A stretch of 35,711 bases of DNA from Clostridiales bacterium UBA1752 (GCA_002314835.1 DCHM01000018.1:4921-40631); one strand, 5' to 3'. Positions 23,691 to 32,118 are shown, counted from the first letter of the stretch. A program made the numbers and translations. Notes: generated by a model from the letters alone, not told the origin.

Positions 23691-24411
23691 AATAAATCAC
23701 CTCAAAAAAACCTTCGGCACTCACGAGGTGCTGCACGACATATCGTTCAGCGTCGAAAAGGGCGACGTCATCAGCGTCATCGGTTCGTCCGGCTCGGGCA
23801 AATCGACTATGCTCAGATGTATCAATATGCTCGAAACTCCGACGGCAGGTCAGATACTGTTTCACGGCAAAGACATCGCGTCGAGCGACGTCAGCCTGAG
23901 AGAATACCGCTCAAAGGTCACGATGGTGTTTCAGAGCTTTAACCTTTTTGAAAACATGACGGTGCTCGCAAACTGCACCATCGGCCTCAAAAAGGTGCTC
24001 AAGCTGTCAAAGGAAGCGGCAGAAGCAAAGGCTCTCTCATACCTCGAAAAAGTCGGTATGAAAGAGTATATCAACGCCAAGCCGCGCCAGTTGTCCGGCG
24101 GTCAAAAGCAGCGTGTGGCGATAGCACGCGCACTCTGCATGGAGCCCGAGGTTATACTGTTTGACGAGCCGACCTCCGCCCTCGACCCCGAAATGGTAGG
24201 CGAGGTTCTAGCCGTAATGCGTTCGCTCGCCAAAGAGGGACTTACGATGATCGTCGTAACCCACGAAATGGCTTTTGCCAAGGACGTTTCCGACCGCGTA
24301 ATATTTATGGATAAAGGCTACATCGAGGAGCAGGGCTCGCCCGACGTTATCTTTACAAACCCCAAGAGCGAAAGAACAAAAGAGTTTTTGACCCGATTTT
24401 TTGCAAACTGA
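23677..24411 (+). CDS. amino acid ABC transporter ATP-binding protein
   Basis: A 244-residue GlnQ/HisP-type ATPase. Walker A is GSSGSGKS, the Q-loop VFQSFNLF, the signature LSGGQKQRVAIARAL, Walker B VILFDEPTSALDPE, and the H-loop His is in VVTHEM. All catalytic residues are intact. It powers the importer encoded by the two upstream genes. A strong terminator follows. Confidence 0.95.
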   Translation: MSTIEINHLKKTFGTHEVLHDISFSVEKGDVISVIGSSGSGKSTMLRCINMLETPTAGQILFHGKDIASSDVSLREYRSKVTMVFQSFNLFENMTVLANCTIGLKKVLKLSKEAAEAKALSYLEKVGMKEYINAKPRQLSGGQKQRVAIARALCMEPEVILFDEPTSALDPEMVGEVLAVMRSLAKEGLTMIVVTHEMAFAKDVSDRVIFMDKGYIEEQGSPDVIFTNPKSERTKEFLTRFFAN

Positions 24412-24439
24412 CCTTCTTTATATATGTTCCTTCCCTAAA

Positions 24440-24479
24440 AGCAAAAGCCCCACGGCTACACGCCGTGGGACTTTTGCTA
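24440..24479. terminator. bidirectional terminator between the importer and the nucleotidase gene
   Basis: A long hairpin: AGCAAAAG plus CCCACGGC pairs with GCCGTGGG plus CTTTTGCT around TACAC. It sits between two convergent genes and can serve both strands. Confidence 0.9.
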
Positions 24480-24491
24480 TATATTAACCTT

Positions 24492-26123
24492 TTATCTGCC
24501 GATGAACGTTATCCTGCCTTCGGCGCCGGTATAGCCAGACAGGTCTCCGCCGAGAGCGTTTGTTATATATTCGGCGAGCGCCTCGTATTCGGTCATGATA
24601 CCGGGATTGACGACGTTGTGGTCTGCAAGGAAATGTAGCATACCGCTGCCGCCGTTGTTTATCATATAACCCGAACCTGCGAGCGTGTAGGTCTTTGCGT
24701 AGTCTATATCCTCGCCGCCTATCTTTATGTTGCTGATACGCCTTACGTCGCCGACACCGACGAGCATATCGTCGTCATCTACGATTACGGACGACTCTAC
24801 CGTAGTGTCAATGGTAAACGTAATACCCGAAACGTTGGGGTACGAGCCCTCCTCGCCTATCGCCGTTTTATTTACAAGGTCAACGGTCTCGGGCTGTGCA
24901 TTGCGGCCGTAATACTCGAGCATATCGGCGATTTCCTGACCCGTTACTTCTACGACGGCAACCGTGTTGCCGTAGGGCAAAACCGCTATCAAGTCACTGT
25001 AATCGACGTCGCCTGCAGGCAAGCCGCTCTTTAGTCCTCCGCCGTTTTGATAAGCCAAATCAGCTCCGCTTACGTATCTCATTGCGTCTGCCACGAGGTT
25101 GCCGAGAGCGGTCTCTCTGTTGCGAACGGCTCTTATGCCGTTTGCGTCCTTGTCAGACAAGCCGTTGCAGTTGCTGCAAATAACCTTACTCAGCATTTCT
25201 GTGTATTCAGCCGTCAAGGTCTGCAGCTTTGCGTCAAATTCTGCATCCTTTGCCGTTATGTCGCTGATAGTGGTAACGGCAATATTACCGCCTGCCGTAA
25301 TGACGAGCTGACCGAGCGATTGCAGCTTGGTGCCGGTCTGAGCGACTATGATGCTTTTGCCGTCTTTGTTTTGAGTATTGAGATAAATAAACTCGTCGTG
25401 AGAGTGTCCGTCGAGTATCGCGTCTATACCGTTTGTATTAGCCGCCAAATCGACAGAGCGATATTTGACCTCGTCTTCCATGCCGAGGTGAGCGAGCACT
25501 ATGACGTAATCGGCACCGTTTTGACGGGCGTCGTCAACAGTTTGCTGTACGGTACCGTAAAAGTCGCCGTCACTGAAATCATATACCGTAACGTCGTCCT
25601 CCATAAAACAATGAGGGTCGCTGTCGAGCATGGTGTTGGGTGTCGTGACGCCGACAAAAGCCACCTTTTTATTGCCGTACTCAGCTATCGCATAAGGCTT
25701 TGTGCCTACGATGCCGTCGTTACTGCCACTGTATTTTATGTTGCAGCAGAGATACTGAGCATCTGCTTTTGCCATCAGCTCGTTAAGCCTCGAAATGCCG
25801 ACGTCAAACTCGTGGTTACCCAGGATGGCGTAGTCGTAACCTGCGGCATTCATGGCATCGACTAAGATTTCACCCTTGGAAACCGAGCCGAGGTATGAGC
25901 CTTGTATAGCGTCACCGCAATCGACGAGGGCGACGTATTTGTTTGTCTGCTTCATCAGATTTTTATAATACACTACGCCCGACAGGGTTATACCGTCCTC
26001 TACGGCACAGTGGATATCGTTGGTAAACAGTATCACTATATCGTCCGCCGAGGCAGGCGCAGCGCAGGATGCCAGTGCCAAAAGCATGGCAAGGCAAATA
26101 ACTAAAGATAATAGCTTTTTCAT
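24492..26123 (-). CDS. 5'-nucleotidase/UshA-type lipoprotein
   Basis: A 543-residue cell-surface lipoprotein with signal and lipobox LASC (Cys near residue 20). The N-terminal metallophosphoesterase domain shows FTNDIHC, DCGDAIQG, GNHEFD, VLAHLG and GHSHDE (two-metal site). The C-terminal nucleotidase domain (about 320-510) has GNLVADAMRY, YQNGGGLKSGLPAGDV and VTGQEIADMLEYYGR (substrate-specificity domain). Family members hydrolyse extracellular nucleotides to nucleosides and phosphate. It is monocistronic on the minus strand, downstream of tRNA-Val and separated from it by a terminator. Confidence 0.92.
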   Translation of the reverse strand: MKKLLSLVICLAMLLALASCAAPASADDIVILFTNDIHCAVEDGITLSGVVYYKNLMKQTNKYVALVDCGDAIQGSYLGSVSKGEILVDAMNAAGYDYAILGNHEFDVGISRLNELMAKADAQYLCCNIKYSGSNDGIVGTKPYAIAEYGNKKVAFVGVTTPNTMLDSDPHCFMEDDVTVYDFSDGDFYGTVQQTVDDARQNGADYVIVLAHLGMEDEVKYRSVDLAANTNGIDAILDGHSHDEFIYLNTQNKDGKSIIVAQTGTKLQSLGQLVITAGGNIAVTTISDITAKDAEFDAKLQTLTAEYTEMLSKVICSNCNGLSDKDANGIRAVRNRETALGNLVADAMRYVSGADLAYQNGGGLKSGLPAGDVDYSDLIAVLPYGNTVAVVEVTGQEIADMLEYYGRNAQPETVDLVNKTAIGEEGSYPNVSGITFTIDTTVESSVIVDDDDMLVGVGDVRRISNIKIGGEDIDYAKTYTLAGSGYMINNGGSGMLHFLADHNVVNPGIMTEYEALAEYITNALGGDLSGYTGAEGRITFIGR

Positions 26124-26146
26124 TTTTGCTCCTATAAGATATTAGT

Positions 26147-26174
26147 AAAAAAAGACCAAGCCTAAGCTCGGTCT
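26147..26174 (-). terminator. terminator of tRNA-Val
   Basis: On the minus strand AGACCGAGC-TTAG-GCTTGGTCT forms a 9-bp stem followed by seven T residues, directly after the tRNA. Confidence 0.85.
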
Positions 26175-26178
26175 GTAA

Positions 26179-26251
26179 TGGAGGCTAAGGGACTCGAACC
26201 CATGACAACCCGCACGTCAAGCGGGTACTCTACCAGCTGAGCTAAACCTCC
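26179..26251 (-). tRNA. tRNA-Val (anticodon GAC)
   Basis: The minus strand folds as a standard 73-nt tRNA. Acceptor GGAGGTT pairs with AGCCTCC with discriminator A. The D-arm region is GCTCAGCTGGTAGAGT. The anticodon stem CCCGC/GCGGG encloses TTGACGT, giving anticodon GAC for Val GUC/GUU codons. The T-arm contains GGGTTCGAGTCCC. CCA is not encoded. Confidence 0.94.
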
Positions 26252-26269
26252 GTCTCGGTCAGCGTGGTA

Positions 26270-26298
26270 ATTATATCATGTAAGGCAGGATTTTGCAA
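26270..26298 (-). promoter_or_regulatory. promoter for tRNA-Val
   Basis: Minus-strand TTGCAA (26298-26293), a 17-bp spacer and TATAAT (26275-26270), about 20 nt upstream of the tRNA. Confidence 0.7.
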
Positions 26299-26330
26299 TA
26301 GGTTTTTGCAAAAAAGTTTTTGCTTATTTA

Positions 26331-26359
26331 TTGACAAACATTATGCAAAAGCCTATAAT
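26331..26359 (+). promoter_or_regulatory. sigma-A promoter for the GDPD gene
   Basis: TTGACA (26331-26336), a 17-bp spacer and TATAAT (26354-26359): a perfect consensus promoter 36 nt upstream of the start codon. Confidence 0.9.
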
Positions 26360-26395
26360 AAGTCAAACTGTAATTACGGAGGATTATTTTGCTTT

Positions 26396-27121
26396 ATGAA
26401 TACTATCAAGGTTAAAAACGGCGCTACCAAAATGGTCGCTCACCGCGGCTGCTCTTGTGTCGAAAAAGAAAACACTCTCGCTGCGTTTATTGCCGCAGGC
26501 AACCGCAGCTATTACGGCATCGAGACCGACGTTCACCGCACTGCCGACGGCAAATACGTCTGCATACACGACAGTGAGACCGCTCGCGTAGCAGCCGACA
26601 ACATCGTTATCGAAAACACCAGCTTTGAGTACATTCGCAAGCTCAAGGTTTGCGATATCGACGGCACTCGCACCAGAACCGACCTGCGCATCCCTACTCT
26701 CGAGGAATATATCCGCAACTGCAAAAAGTATGAAAAGCACTGCGTACTCGAGCTCAAGACCGAGTACACCTACGAGCACGTCTGCGAAATCATCGACATC
26801 ATCATTGCAGAAGATTATCTCGACAACGTAACCTTTATTTCCTTCTCTTACAACGACCTGCTGCACGTTAAGCGCCGCCTGCCCGGTCATCCTTGCCAGT
26901 TCCTCACCGGCAAATACAGCGACGACCTGCCCGACAAGCTCGCTCACGACGAAATGGGTCTCGACATCTGGTACGGCGAAATCAACGAGGACAACCTCGC
27001 GCTCCTGCACAGCAAGGGCATCGAGGTCAACGTATGGACCTGTGACGACCCTGCCGCCGCCGAAAAGCTCATCGGCATGGGTGTAGAGTATATCACAAGC
27101 AACCGTCTCGAAGGCTGCTAA
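26396..27121 (+). CDS. glycerophosphodiester phosphodiesterase
   Basis: A 241-residue GDPD-family TIM barrel that hydrolyses glycerophosphodiesters to glycerol-3-phosphate and an alcohol. Key segments are MVAHRGCSCVEKENTLAAF (catalytic His and metal Glu), GIETDVHRTADGKYVCIHD (metal Glu and Asp, second His), LELKTEY, VTFISFSYNDL, and the C-terminal VNVWTCDDP and GVEYITSNRL. No signal peptide, so cytoplasmic. The ATG at 26396 starts the conserved region; GGAGG lies 13 nt upstream, longer than usual. The perfect promoter and heavily C-ending codons suggest strong expression. Confidence 0.94.
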   Translation: MNTIKVKNGATKMVAHRGCSCVEKENTLAAFIAAGNRSYYGIETDVHRTADGKYVCIHDSETARVAADNIVIENTSFEYIRKLKVCDIDGTRTRTDLRIPTLEEYIRNCKKYEKHCVLELKTEYTYEHVCEIIDIIIAEDYLDNVTFISFSYNDLLHVKRRLPGHPCQFLTGKYSDDLPDKLAHDEMGLDIWYGEINEDNLALLHSKGIEVNVWTCDDPAAAEKLIGMGVEYITSNRLEGC

Positions 27122-27140
27122 ACTTGTTTTTATCTTCAAA

Positions 27141-27170
27141 GTGGGGGCTCAAACAGCCCCCACTTTTTTT
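27141..27170 (+). terminator. terminator of the GDPD gene
   Basis: GTGGGGGCT-CAAAC-AGCCCCCAC stem-loop followed by seven T residues. Between here and the repeat at 27354 I see no gene. Confidence 0.9.
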
Positions 27171-27353
27171 AACTCTAAAGGAGCACAAAATAAAAAACGC
27201 TCATTCTCTTTATTTGCTCGATTATTACGTTAGTAGACTGCACCATATTTTGTCTATGTCTATTAAGACTATATCCCCTGCGCGGCAGAGAGTTTGTCAA
27301 CGACACGCGGTGTGCGTCGGCACAGTTTGTCTTGCCGAGGTCAAAATAAAATC

Positions 27354-27398
27354 AAAAGCGGTCATCTGAATCTGACGGATGACCGCTATATTTATTTG
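27354..27398. repeat. 45-bp direct repeat, copy A (hairpin terminator)
   Basis: Near-identical to 29576-29620: 43 of 45 positions match. Each copy contains an inverted repeat (AGCGGTCATC and GATGACCGCT) and, read on the minus strand, ends in TTTT, so it can serve as a terminator. Copy A starts right after the stop codon of the 475-residue islet gene. Confidence 0.9.
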
Positions 27399-27401
27399 AC
27401 A

Positions 27402-28829
27402 TTATAATGATTCTACGAAATCAATATCATCCTGCCACTTCGACACAGCAGCACTCATATCGTATCTTTCTATGTTGCTTCTGTGTTCAATAAGCCATGA
27501 TAAATGACTAATTACAGCCATTTTTGTCATTATTTTATTTGTGATAATATGTTCTAATACAGTTTGCCTTTGCACTTTTGATAAACAGCTATCTGCATTG
27601 ACATTATAACCGCATTTGTGCATAAGTGATTCTTGCGGCAAATTATCAAAATACTCACTGTAATTTACAACTTTATTATCAATACATGATTCTATCTTGC
27701 ACAATATAACGCCTTTCTTTTTCAACTCGGCAAAACTAGCGTAACTGATAATATATGCGTCTCCGCAGTCAGCGCAAAAACTAGCTTTAGCTCTTTGCGT
27801 AATGATATTGCCATCAAGCTTTACGATTTGAAAAACTGCAATTACATTATTTGAGTTTTCATGGGTGCATTTCCCGTTATTTGTAACTATTACAGTATCG
27901 CGGAATTTGATATTAACTTTATCATATCTATTGTCATTTTCATCAAACTCAAAGTCGTTTAACACAATTCGAGCAGATAACTCTTTAATATAGTCACTTA
28001 TTTCTTCTGCAGATAGCAATTTATATGCTATTTTCTTGTATATTGTTTTTAGAGATATTGCCTCATTGCATCTCACCAATTCGTTATTCTCAAAAACTGC
28101 CTTTTTTGCGCAAAAGTTTTTTACATTCATAAAAATTTCCGCTGGTAATAAATTAAATGATACGCACGGCTTAACATCGTTCTTTTGAAAATCTAACGTT
28201 GTACCAAAGCGGCATTTTATGAATGAATCGTATGCATACAAATAATCAGTAGCTTTACATGTACTTAATTTAGGAAAATCAGGTATAAAACCAAAAAACA
28301 GGTTAATCGCAGTTTTTTCAATAATGTCCCTGTGTTTATTAACTTCCGCACTAATTTGTGTGCATCTTTCAGACAATCTTTTTATTGCATTGTCAGAAGC
28401 CATATCAATATCATTTGAGTTCAACCCAAGTATTTTATAGCATATATTTGGTATATTTTTGATATTGACTTCTCTTTCTGATAAAATAATATTATTACTA
28501 ATAGGTTTTGAATTGTCTTGCGTTTTTGTGTTTGTCTGATAATAATTCTTTCTGCGTTCTAAAGTAGCATCTTTCTTTTTATTCCCAACAAAGTGTTTGT
28601 TATCGGTTTTCTTAATAGTGGATATGCTTGCTTTATTGTCTTTGTTATTTTGCTCAATACAATACTCTTTTATCATCCAAAATCCATAACGGTCACGTTC
28701 AAAGAATATTTTATATCCCCAAAGTATTTGCTCAACCTCATATAAAGTGAAACCTGTTTTTTGGGAAATATCTTCTGCCTTAATTCCAAAAGGGTAAGAG
28801 CGCAATAATTCATATATATCAAAAAACAT
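27402..28829 (-). CDS. 475-residue protein of unknown function, AT-rich islet
   Basis: I do not recognise this protein with confidence. The N-terminus (1-55) could be a winged-helix-like domain (IKAEDISQKTGFTLYEVEQI). A Lys/Asn-rich, probably disordered linker covers about 58-120. The C-terminal half has possible zinc ligands C321, H323, C352 and C355 in CTHE and CADC, then a mixed region ending in HKCGYNVNADSCLSKVQRQT and a helical tail. The gene is strongly AT-rich, unlike its neighbours, which suggests recent acquisition. AAAGAGG precedes the ATG. It is the second islet gene, 89 nt after the membrane-protein gene. Confidence 0.75.
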   Translation of the reverse strand: MFFDIYELLRSYPFGIKAEDISQKTGFTLYEVEQILWGYKIFFERDRYGFWMIKEYCIEQNNKDNKASISTIKKTDNKHFVGNKKKDATLERRKNYYQTNTKTQDNSKPISNNIILSEREVNIKNIPNICYKILGLNSNDIDMASDNAIKRLSERCTQISAEVNKHRDIIEKTAINLFFGFIPDFPKLSTCKATDYLYAYDSFIKCRFGTTLDFQKNDVKPCVSFNLLPAEIFMNVKNFCAKKAVFENNELVRCNEAISLKTIYKKIAYKLLSAEEISDYIKELSARIVLNDFEFDENDNRYDKVNIKFRDTVIVTNNGKCTHENSNNVIAVFQIVKLDGNIITQRAKASFCADCGDAYIISYASFAELKKKGVILCKIESCIDNKVVNYSEYFDNLPQESLMHKCGYNVNADSCLSKVQRQTVLEHIITNKIMTKMAVISHLSWLIEHRSNIERYDMSAAVSKWQDDIDFVESL

Positions 28830-28918
28830 ACGCTATCCTCTTTCTTATCTATTTAATAATACTAATACTTAACAAAACTATAATTATATAATAACATACT
28901 CGCCATTTATTTCAAGTC

Positions 28919-29497
28919 TTATTTGCTTGTATGCTGATAAAAATAGTCTTCTGCCTCCTCAAAATCCACAAAATCGTCAATATGGTCGTAGTAAAAATCG
29001 TCCGGATGCGTGTAATCATTGACGTCATAATTGTTGTTATTGTTTTTACTTGACTTTCTACCGATTTTATCATACGCCTCTTTAATAGTAGCATAGTCAA
29101 CTACTTTTACAACCACATCATTTGCACAATGCAAAATATAATCAATCTGTCCGTATGAACAAACCGTATAGATTTTGACAAATACTCTTTCGCCGTCAAT
29201 CTCTTCATAAAACATATTTACCGGACCGTCTGCTACGCCGCAAGTCAATCTATCAAAGCTATTAACTTCCATCCCCACATATGGTTCCTTAATTGCAGGC
29301 AATCTGCTAACTTCATCCAAATTAACACTGACATTGACATTTACTGAATAACTATCTTCGTTTTTGTCAAAAGACATGTCATTCACTGATACACTGTCTT
29401 GGCTCTTGTTTCTATTCAAACAAAACATAGGAATACAGAATAGCAGCACAACAATAATTGCAAGAAATAATGTTTGATTAAATTTCCTATCTTTCAT
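28919..29497 (-). CDS. single-pass membrane protein of unknown function, AT-rich islet
   Basis: A 192-residue protein with one transmembrane helix at about 9-27 (FLAIIVVLLFCIPMFCL) and a probably extracytoplasmic body. The middle contains YVGMEVNSFDRLTCG and an aromatic beta-rich region (ERVFVKIYTVCSYGQIDYIL). A short Asn-rich linker leads to a very acidic, Tyr- and Asp-rich C-terminus (DDFYYDHIDDFVDFEEAEDY). The ATG at 29497 is chosen for the GGAGG 8 nt upstream. It is AT-rich like the adjacent 475-residue gene. Function unknown; calcium or cation binding by the tail is only a guess. Confidence 0.75.
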   Translation of the reverse strand: MKDRKFNQTLFLAIIVVLLFCIPMFCLNRNKSQDSVSVNDMSFDKNEDSYSVNVNVSVNLDEVSRLPAIKEPYVGMEVNSFDRLTCGVADGPVNMFYEEIDGERVFVKIYTVCSYGQIDYILHCANDVVVKVVDYATIKEAYDKIGRKSSKNNNNNYDVNDYTHPDDFYYDHIDDFVDFEEAEDYFYQHTSK

Positions 29498-29575
29498 ACA
29501 AATAGCCTCCATGCTTTTACTATTCATTTGCATAATACATGCACGTGTGTACCATAAAAAGGACACGGTATGCCT

Positions 29576-29620
29576 AAAAGCGGTCATCCGAATCTGACGG
29601 ATGACCGCTATATTTATCTG
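29576..29620. repeat. 45-bp direct repeat, copy B (tipA-like terminator)
   Basis: This copy includes the last codon and stop of the tipA-like gene and its hairpin terminator, so it is probably the native copy. The second copy lies 2,222 bp away at 27354-27398, at the other edge of the AT-rich islet. Confidence 0.9.
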
Positions 29621-30076
29621 CTATATATTTTAATGGCTTTGCTCACAAACTCGGCAGTACCTTTGCCGCCGGCTTTGTCAATATTTTTGGTGAAACGTGC
29701 ATCTGATATATACATTTCACCGAGCCCCGAAAGTATCTCATCGGTGCAGGTGTAAAAATTTACCGTTATATAGTCCTGCAATCCCTTGACCGCCGCAGCC
29801 GCCTCGGCAGAGTCGGGCGGCAGGTGTTTGATTTTGCCGAAAGACGCAAACTGTTGCATCAGTCCGTCGGTCATGCTCAGCTTATCCGTTTCTGATTTGT
29901 TTTTCATTCTTACCTCAGACTCACGGTAGGCAGCGGTTTTGCCCCATTTCTCTTTGACTTCCTCTGCGTATTTTTTCATTTTTGTATTATCGAATGCCTT
30001 AAAATCGGCATTCTCTCCTTTCATCATTTCTTGCGCTGACGCCTGATATTTTGCTCACCTCATGGACTGTTCTCAT
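29614..30076 (-). pseudogene. tipA-like MerR-family regulator with internal deletion
   Basis: ATG 30076, preceded by GAGGTG, encodes MRTVHEVSKISGVSAR, the exact start of a MerR helix-turn-helix. The frame then shifts and stops at about 29999. From 30027 another frame gives 137 residues that match the TipAS drug-binding domain: KAFDNTKMKKYAEEVKEKWG, then ITVNFYTCTDEILSGLGEMY, DARFTKNIDKAGGKGTAEF and KAIKIY. About 100 codons (most of the MerR domain and coiled coil) are missing. The short TipAS part might still be translated, although its start lacks a good ribosome site. The promoter with the MerR-type operator is intact. Confidence 0.88.
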
Positions 30077-30097
30077 GATTTTTCACCTCGCAAAAGC

Positions 30098-30128
30098 ATT
30101 ATATACTATGACGCAACGTCATAGTCAA
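30098..30128 (-). promoter_or_regulatory. MerR-type promoter and operator of the tipA-like gene
   Basis: Minus-strand TTGACT (30128-30123), a 19-bp spacer and TATAAT (30103-30098). Inside and across the spacer lies a perfect dyad ACTATGACG-TTG-CGTCATAGT (30125-30105). The long spacer with a centred dyad is the hallmark of promoters untwisted by MerR-family activators such as TipA, which autoregulate. Confidence 0.88.
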
Positions 30129-30148
30129 TGGTTTTTTGAAAAAAGCGC

Positions 30149-30180
30149 AAAAAAAGGTCTTGCTTTTCAGCAAGGCCTTT
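30149..30180 (-). terminator. terminator of the ABC exporter operon
   Basis: On the minus strand GGCCTTGCT-GAAA-AGCAAGACC forms a hairpin (one mismatch) followed by seven T residues, just after the second exporter gene. Confidence 0.85.
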
Positions 30181-30186
30181 ATATGT

Positions 30187-32118
30187 TTATTCAAGCTCAA
30201 ACGCACCTGTGTAGAGCTGATAATACTGACCTTTTTGTTCGAGCAGTTGCTCGTGCGTGCCGCGCTCTATGATGTTGCCGTGGTCGAGCACCATGATAAC
30301 GTTGCTGTTGCGCACGGTGGAAAGTCTGTGAGCGATGACGAATACCGTCCTGCCCTCCATAAGGCTGTCCATACCTTTTTGCACTATTGATTCGGTACGG
30401 GTATCTATCGAGCTGGTAGCTTCGTCGAGAATCATAACGGGCGGGTCCATTACGGCGGCTCTCGCTATCGCTATCAGCTGGCGCTGACCCTGCGAAAGTC
30501 CGCTGCCGTCGCCCTTGAGCACCGTCTGATAACCCTGCGGCAGCATATTGATAAATCCGTCAGCACCTGCCAGAACTGCGGCTTTGATACATTCCTCGTC
30601 TGTAGCGTCGAGCCTGCCGTAGCGGATATTCTCCATTACGGTACCCGTAAAGAGGTTTACGTCCTGCAAAACCACGCCGAGCGAGCGGCGGAGGTCGGAT
30701 TTTTTGATTTCGTTAATGCTGATGCCGTCGTATCTTATCTTGCCGTCGGCGATGTCGTAAAACCTGTTGATAAGGTTGGTTATCGTGGTCTTGCCTGCAC
30801 CCGTTGCACCGACAAAAGCGACCTTTTGACCCGGCTTTGCATACAGCGAGATATTGTGCAGTACGATTTTGTCGATATTGTAGCCGAAATCAACGTCGTC
30901 AAATCTGACGTCACCCTGCATTTCAACGTAATTGACACTGCCGTCCGCCTGAGGGCATTTCCACGCCCAGTGGCCCGTGCGGCTGTCGCATTCGGTAATA
31001 GTGCCGTCGCTGTCTATATTGCAGTTTACGAGCGTTACGGTGCCTTCGTCAACCTCGGGCTCCTGGTCGAGCAGCTCGAATATGCGCGAGGCTCCTGCCA
31101 TAGCCATGATAAGCGTGTTAAACTGCTGCATTATCATATTGATAGGCTGTTGGAAGTTTTTAAAGAGTGCAAGGAACGTAACCAAACCGCCTACAGTGAT
31201 GGCAAAGATATTATCCTTTACAAACAGTGCGATAACGCTGCCGACGACGGCGAGCAGTGCATACTGCAGATGTCCGAGGTTGTTGTTGATAGGTCCGAGG
31301 TTATTCATCAGCTTGTTGCCCTTGGTGGCTGATTCGCACAAAAATTCGTTGCGCTTGTCAAACTCGGCTCTTGCTCTGTCCTCGTAGTTAAAGACCTTGA
31401 CGACCTTTTGACCGCCTATTATCTCCTCGATATAGCCGTTAACGTCGCCGAGTGCTCTCTGCTGGTCAACAAAGTATTTTGCCGACTTAAAGGCTATCTT
31501 GCGCGTTACAAGCAGTATGGTAAATACCATTATGACCGTAAAGCCGGTCAATAGCAGGTTTGTGCATATCATAGTGATAAACACCGTGAGTATCGTGATA
31601 ATCGAAGATATCATCTGAGGCAGGGTTTGCGAAATCATCTGTCTCAGAGTATCGGTATCGTTGGTATATCTCGACATGATGTTGCCGTGGGAGTTTGTGT
31701 CGAAATATTTGATAGGCAGGGTCTGCATCTTGGCAAACATCGAGTCTCTGATGTCCTTTAGTATGCCCTGCGAAACCCTTATCATTATGCGCGCGTTAAA
31801 GAAGGTAGCGGCGGCGCCGAGCAAAAACAGTCCTGCCATCCCCAGCATATAGAGCCACAGACCGTTTTGGTCAAAATAGTCCCAGACGCTTATATTGTTA
31901 TTGGCCTTGTAAGCGTCGATAACGGGGTTTAAATAATTATCTATTATGCCGCCGATAAAGCCTGCCGACTTTACCGTAACGAGTGCCGAAATAACTATGC
32001 AGGCAACGACTAACAGCAAATGAGGTATATAGTGCTTAAAGTAAGAGAGCAGTCTGACAAAGGTCTTTACGTCGAGCTTTTTGTCTGCCGTCCTGCCCAT
32101 GGCTCTTGGTCCGTGCAT
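30187..32118 (-). CDS. heterodimeric ABC exporter, catalytic-site subunit
   Basis: A 643-residue half-transporter: transmembrane domain of six helices (about 20-340) then an ATPase domain. Walker A is GATGAGKTT, the signature LSQGQRQLIAIARA, and Walker B VMILDEATSSID with the catalytic Glu. It carries the roughly 50-residue insertion before the ATPase (about 375-420, with TGHWAWKCPQADGS) seen in LmrD/BmrD-type subunits. It overlaps the upstream partner by one nucleotide (TAATG) with AAAGGAGG inside the partner's end. The pair probably exports drugs or lipophilic compounds; the substrate is unknown. Confidence 0.93.
   Translation of the reverse strand: MHGPRAMGRTADKKLDVKTFVRLLSYFKHYIPHLLLVVACIVISALVTVKSAGFIGGIIDNYLNPVIDAYKANNNISVWDYFDQNGLWLYMLGMAGLFLLGAAATFFNARIMIRVSQGILKDIRDSMFAKMQTLPIKYFDTNSHGNIMSRYTNDTDTLRQMISQTLPQMISSIITILTVFITMICTNLLLTGFTVIMVFTILLVTRKIAFKSAKYFVDQQRALGDVNGYIEEIIGGQKVVKVFNYEDRARAEFDKRNEFLCESATKGNKLMNNLGPINNNLGHLQYALLAVVGSVIALFVKDNIFAITVGGLVTFLALFKNFQQPINMIMQQFNTLIMAMAGASRIFELLDQEPEVDEGTVTLVNCNIDSDGTITECDSRTGHWAWKCPQADGSVNYVEMQGDVRFDDVDFGYNIDKIVLHNISLYAKPGQKVAFVGATGAGKTTITNLINRFYDIADGKIRYDGISINEIKKSDLRRSLGVVLQDVNLFTGTVMENIRYGRLDATDEECIKAAVLAGADGFINMLPQGYQTVLKGDGSGLSQGQRQLIAIARAAVMDPPVMILDEATSSIDTRTESIVQKGMDSLMEGRTVFVIAHRLSTVRNSNVIMVLDHGNIIERGTHEQLLEQKGQYYQLYTGAFELE

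Noticed and set aside
26384..27139. 251-residue minus-strand frame opposite the GDPD gene
   Set aside because: The plus-strand GDPD has all family motifs and a perfect promoter; the opposite frame arises from its strongly biased codons.
27124..27369. 81-residue plus-strand frame after the GDPD terminator
   Set aside because: It runs through a terminator and into the repeat, and has no ribosome site or protein-like features.
27354..29620. The two 45-bp repeats as a CRISPR array or integron attC sites
   Set aside because: Only two copies 2.2 kb apart with genes between, so not CRISPR. Integron core-site sequences and an integrase are not seen.
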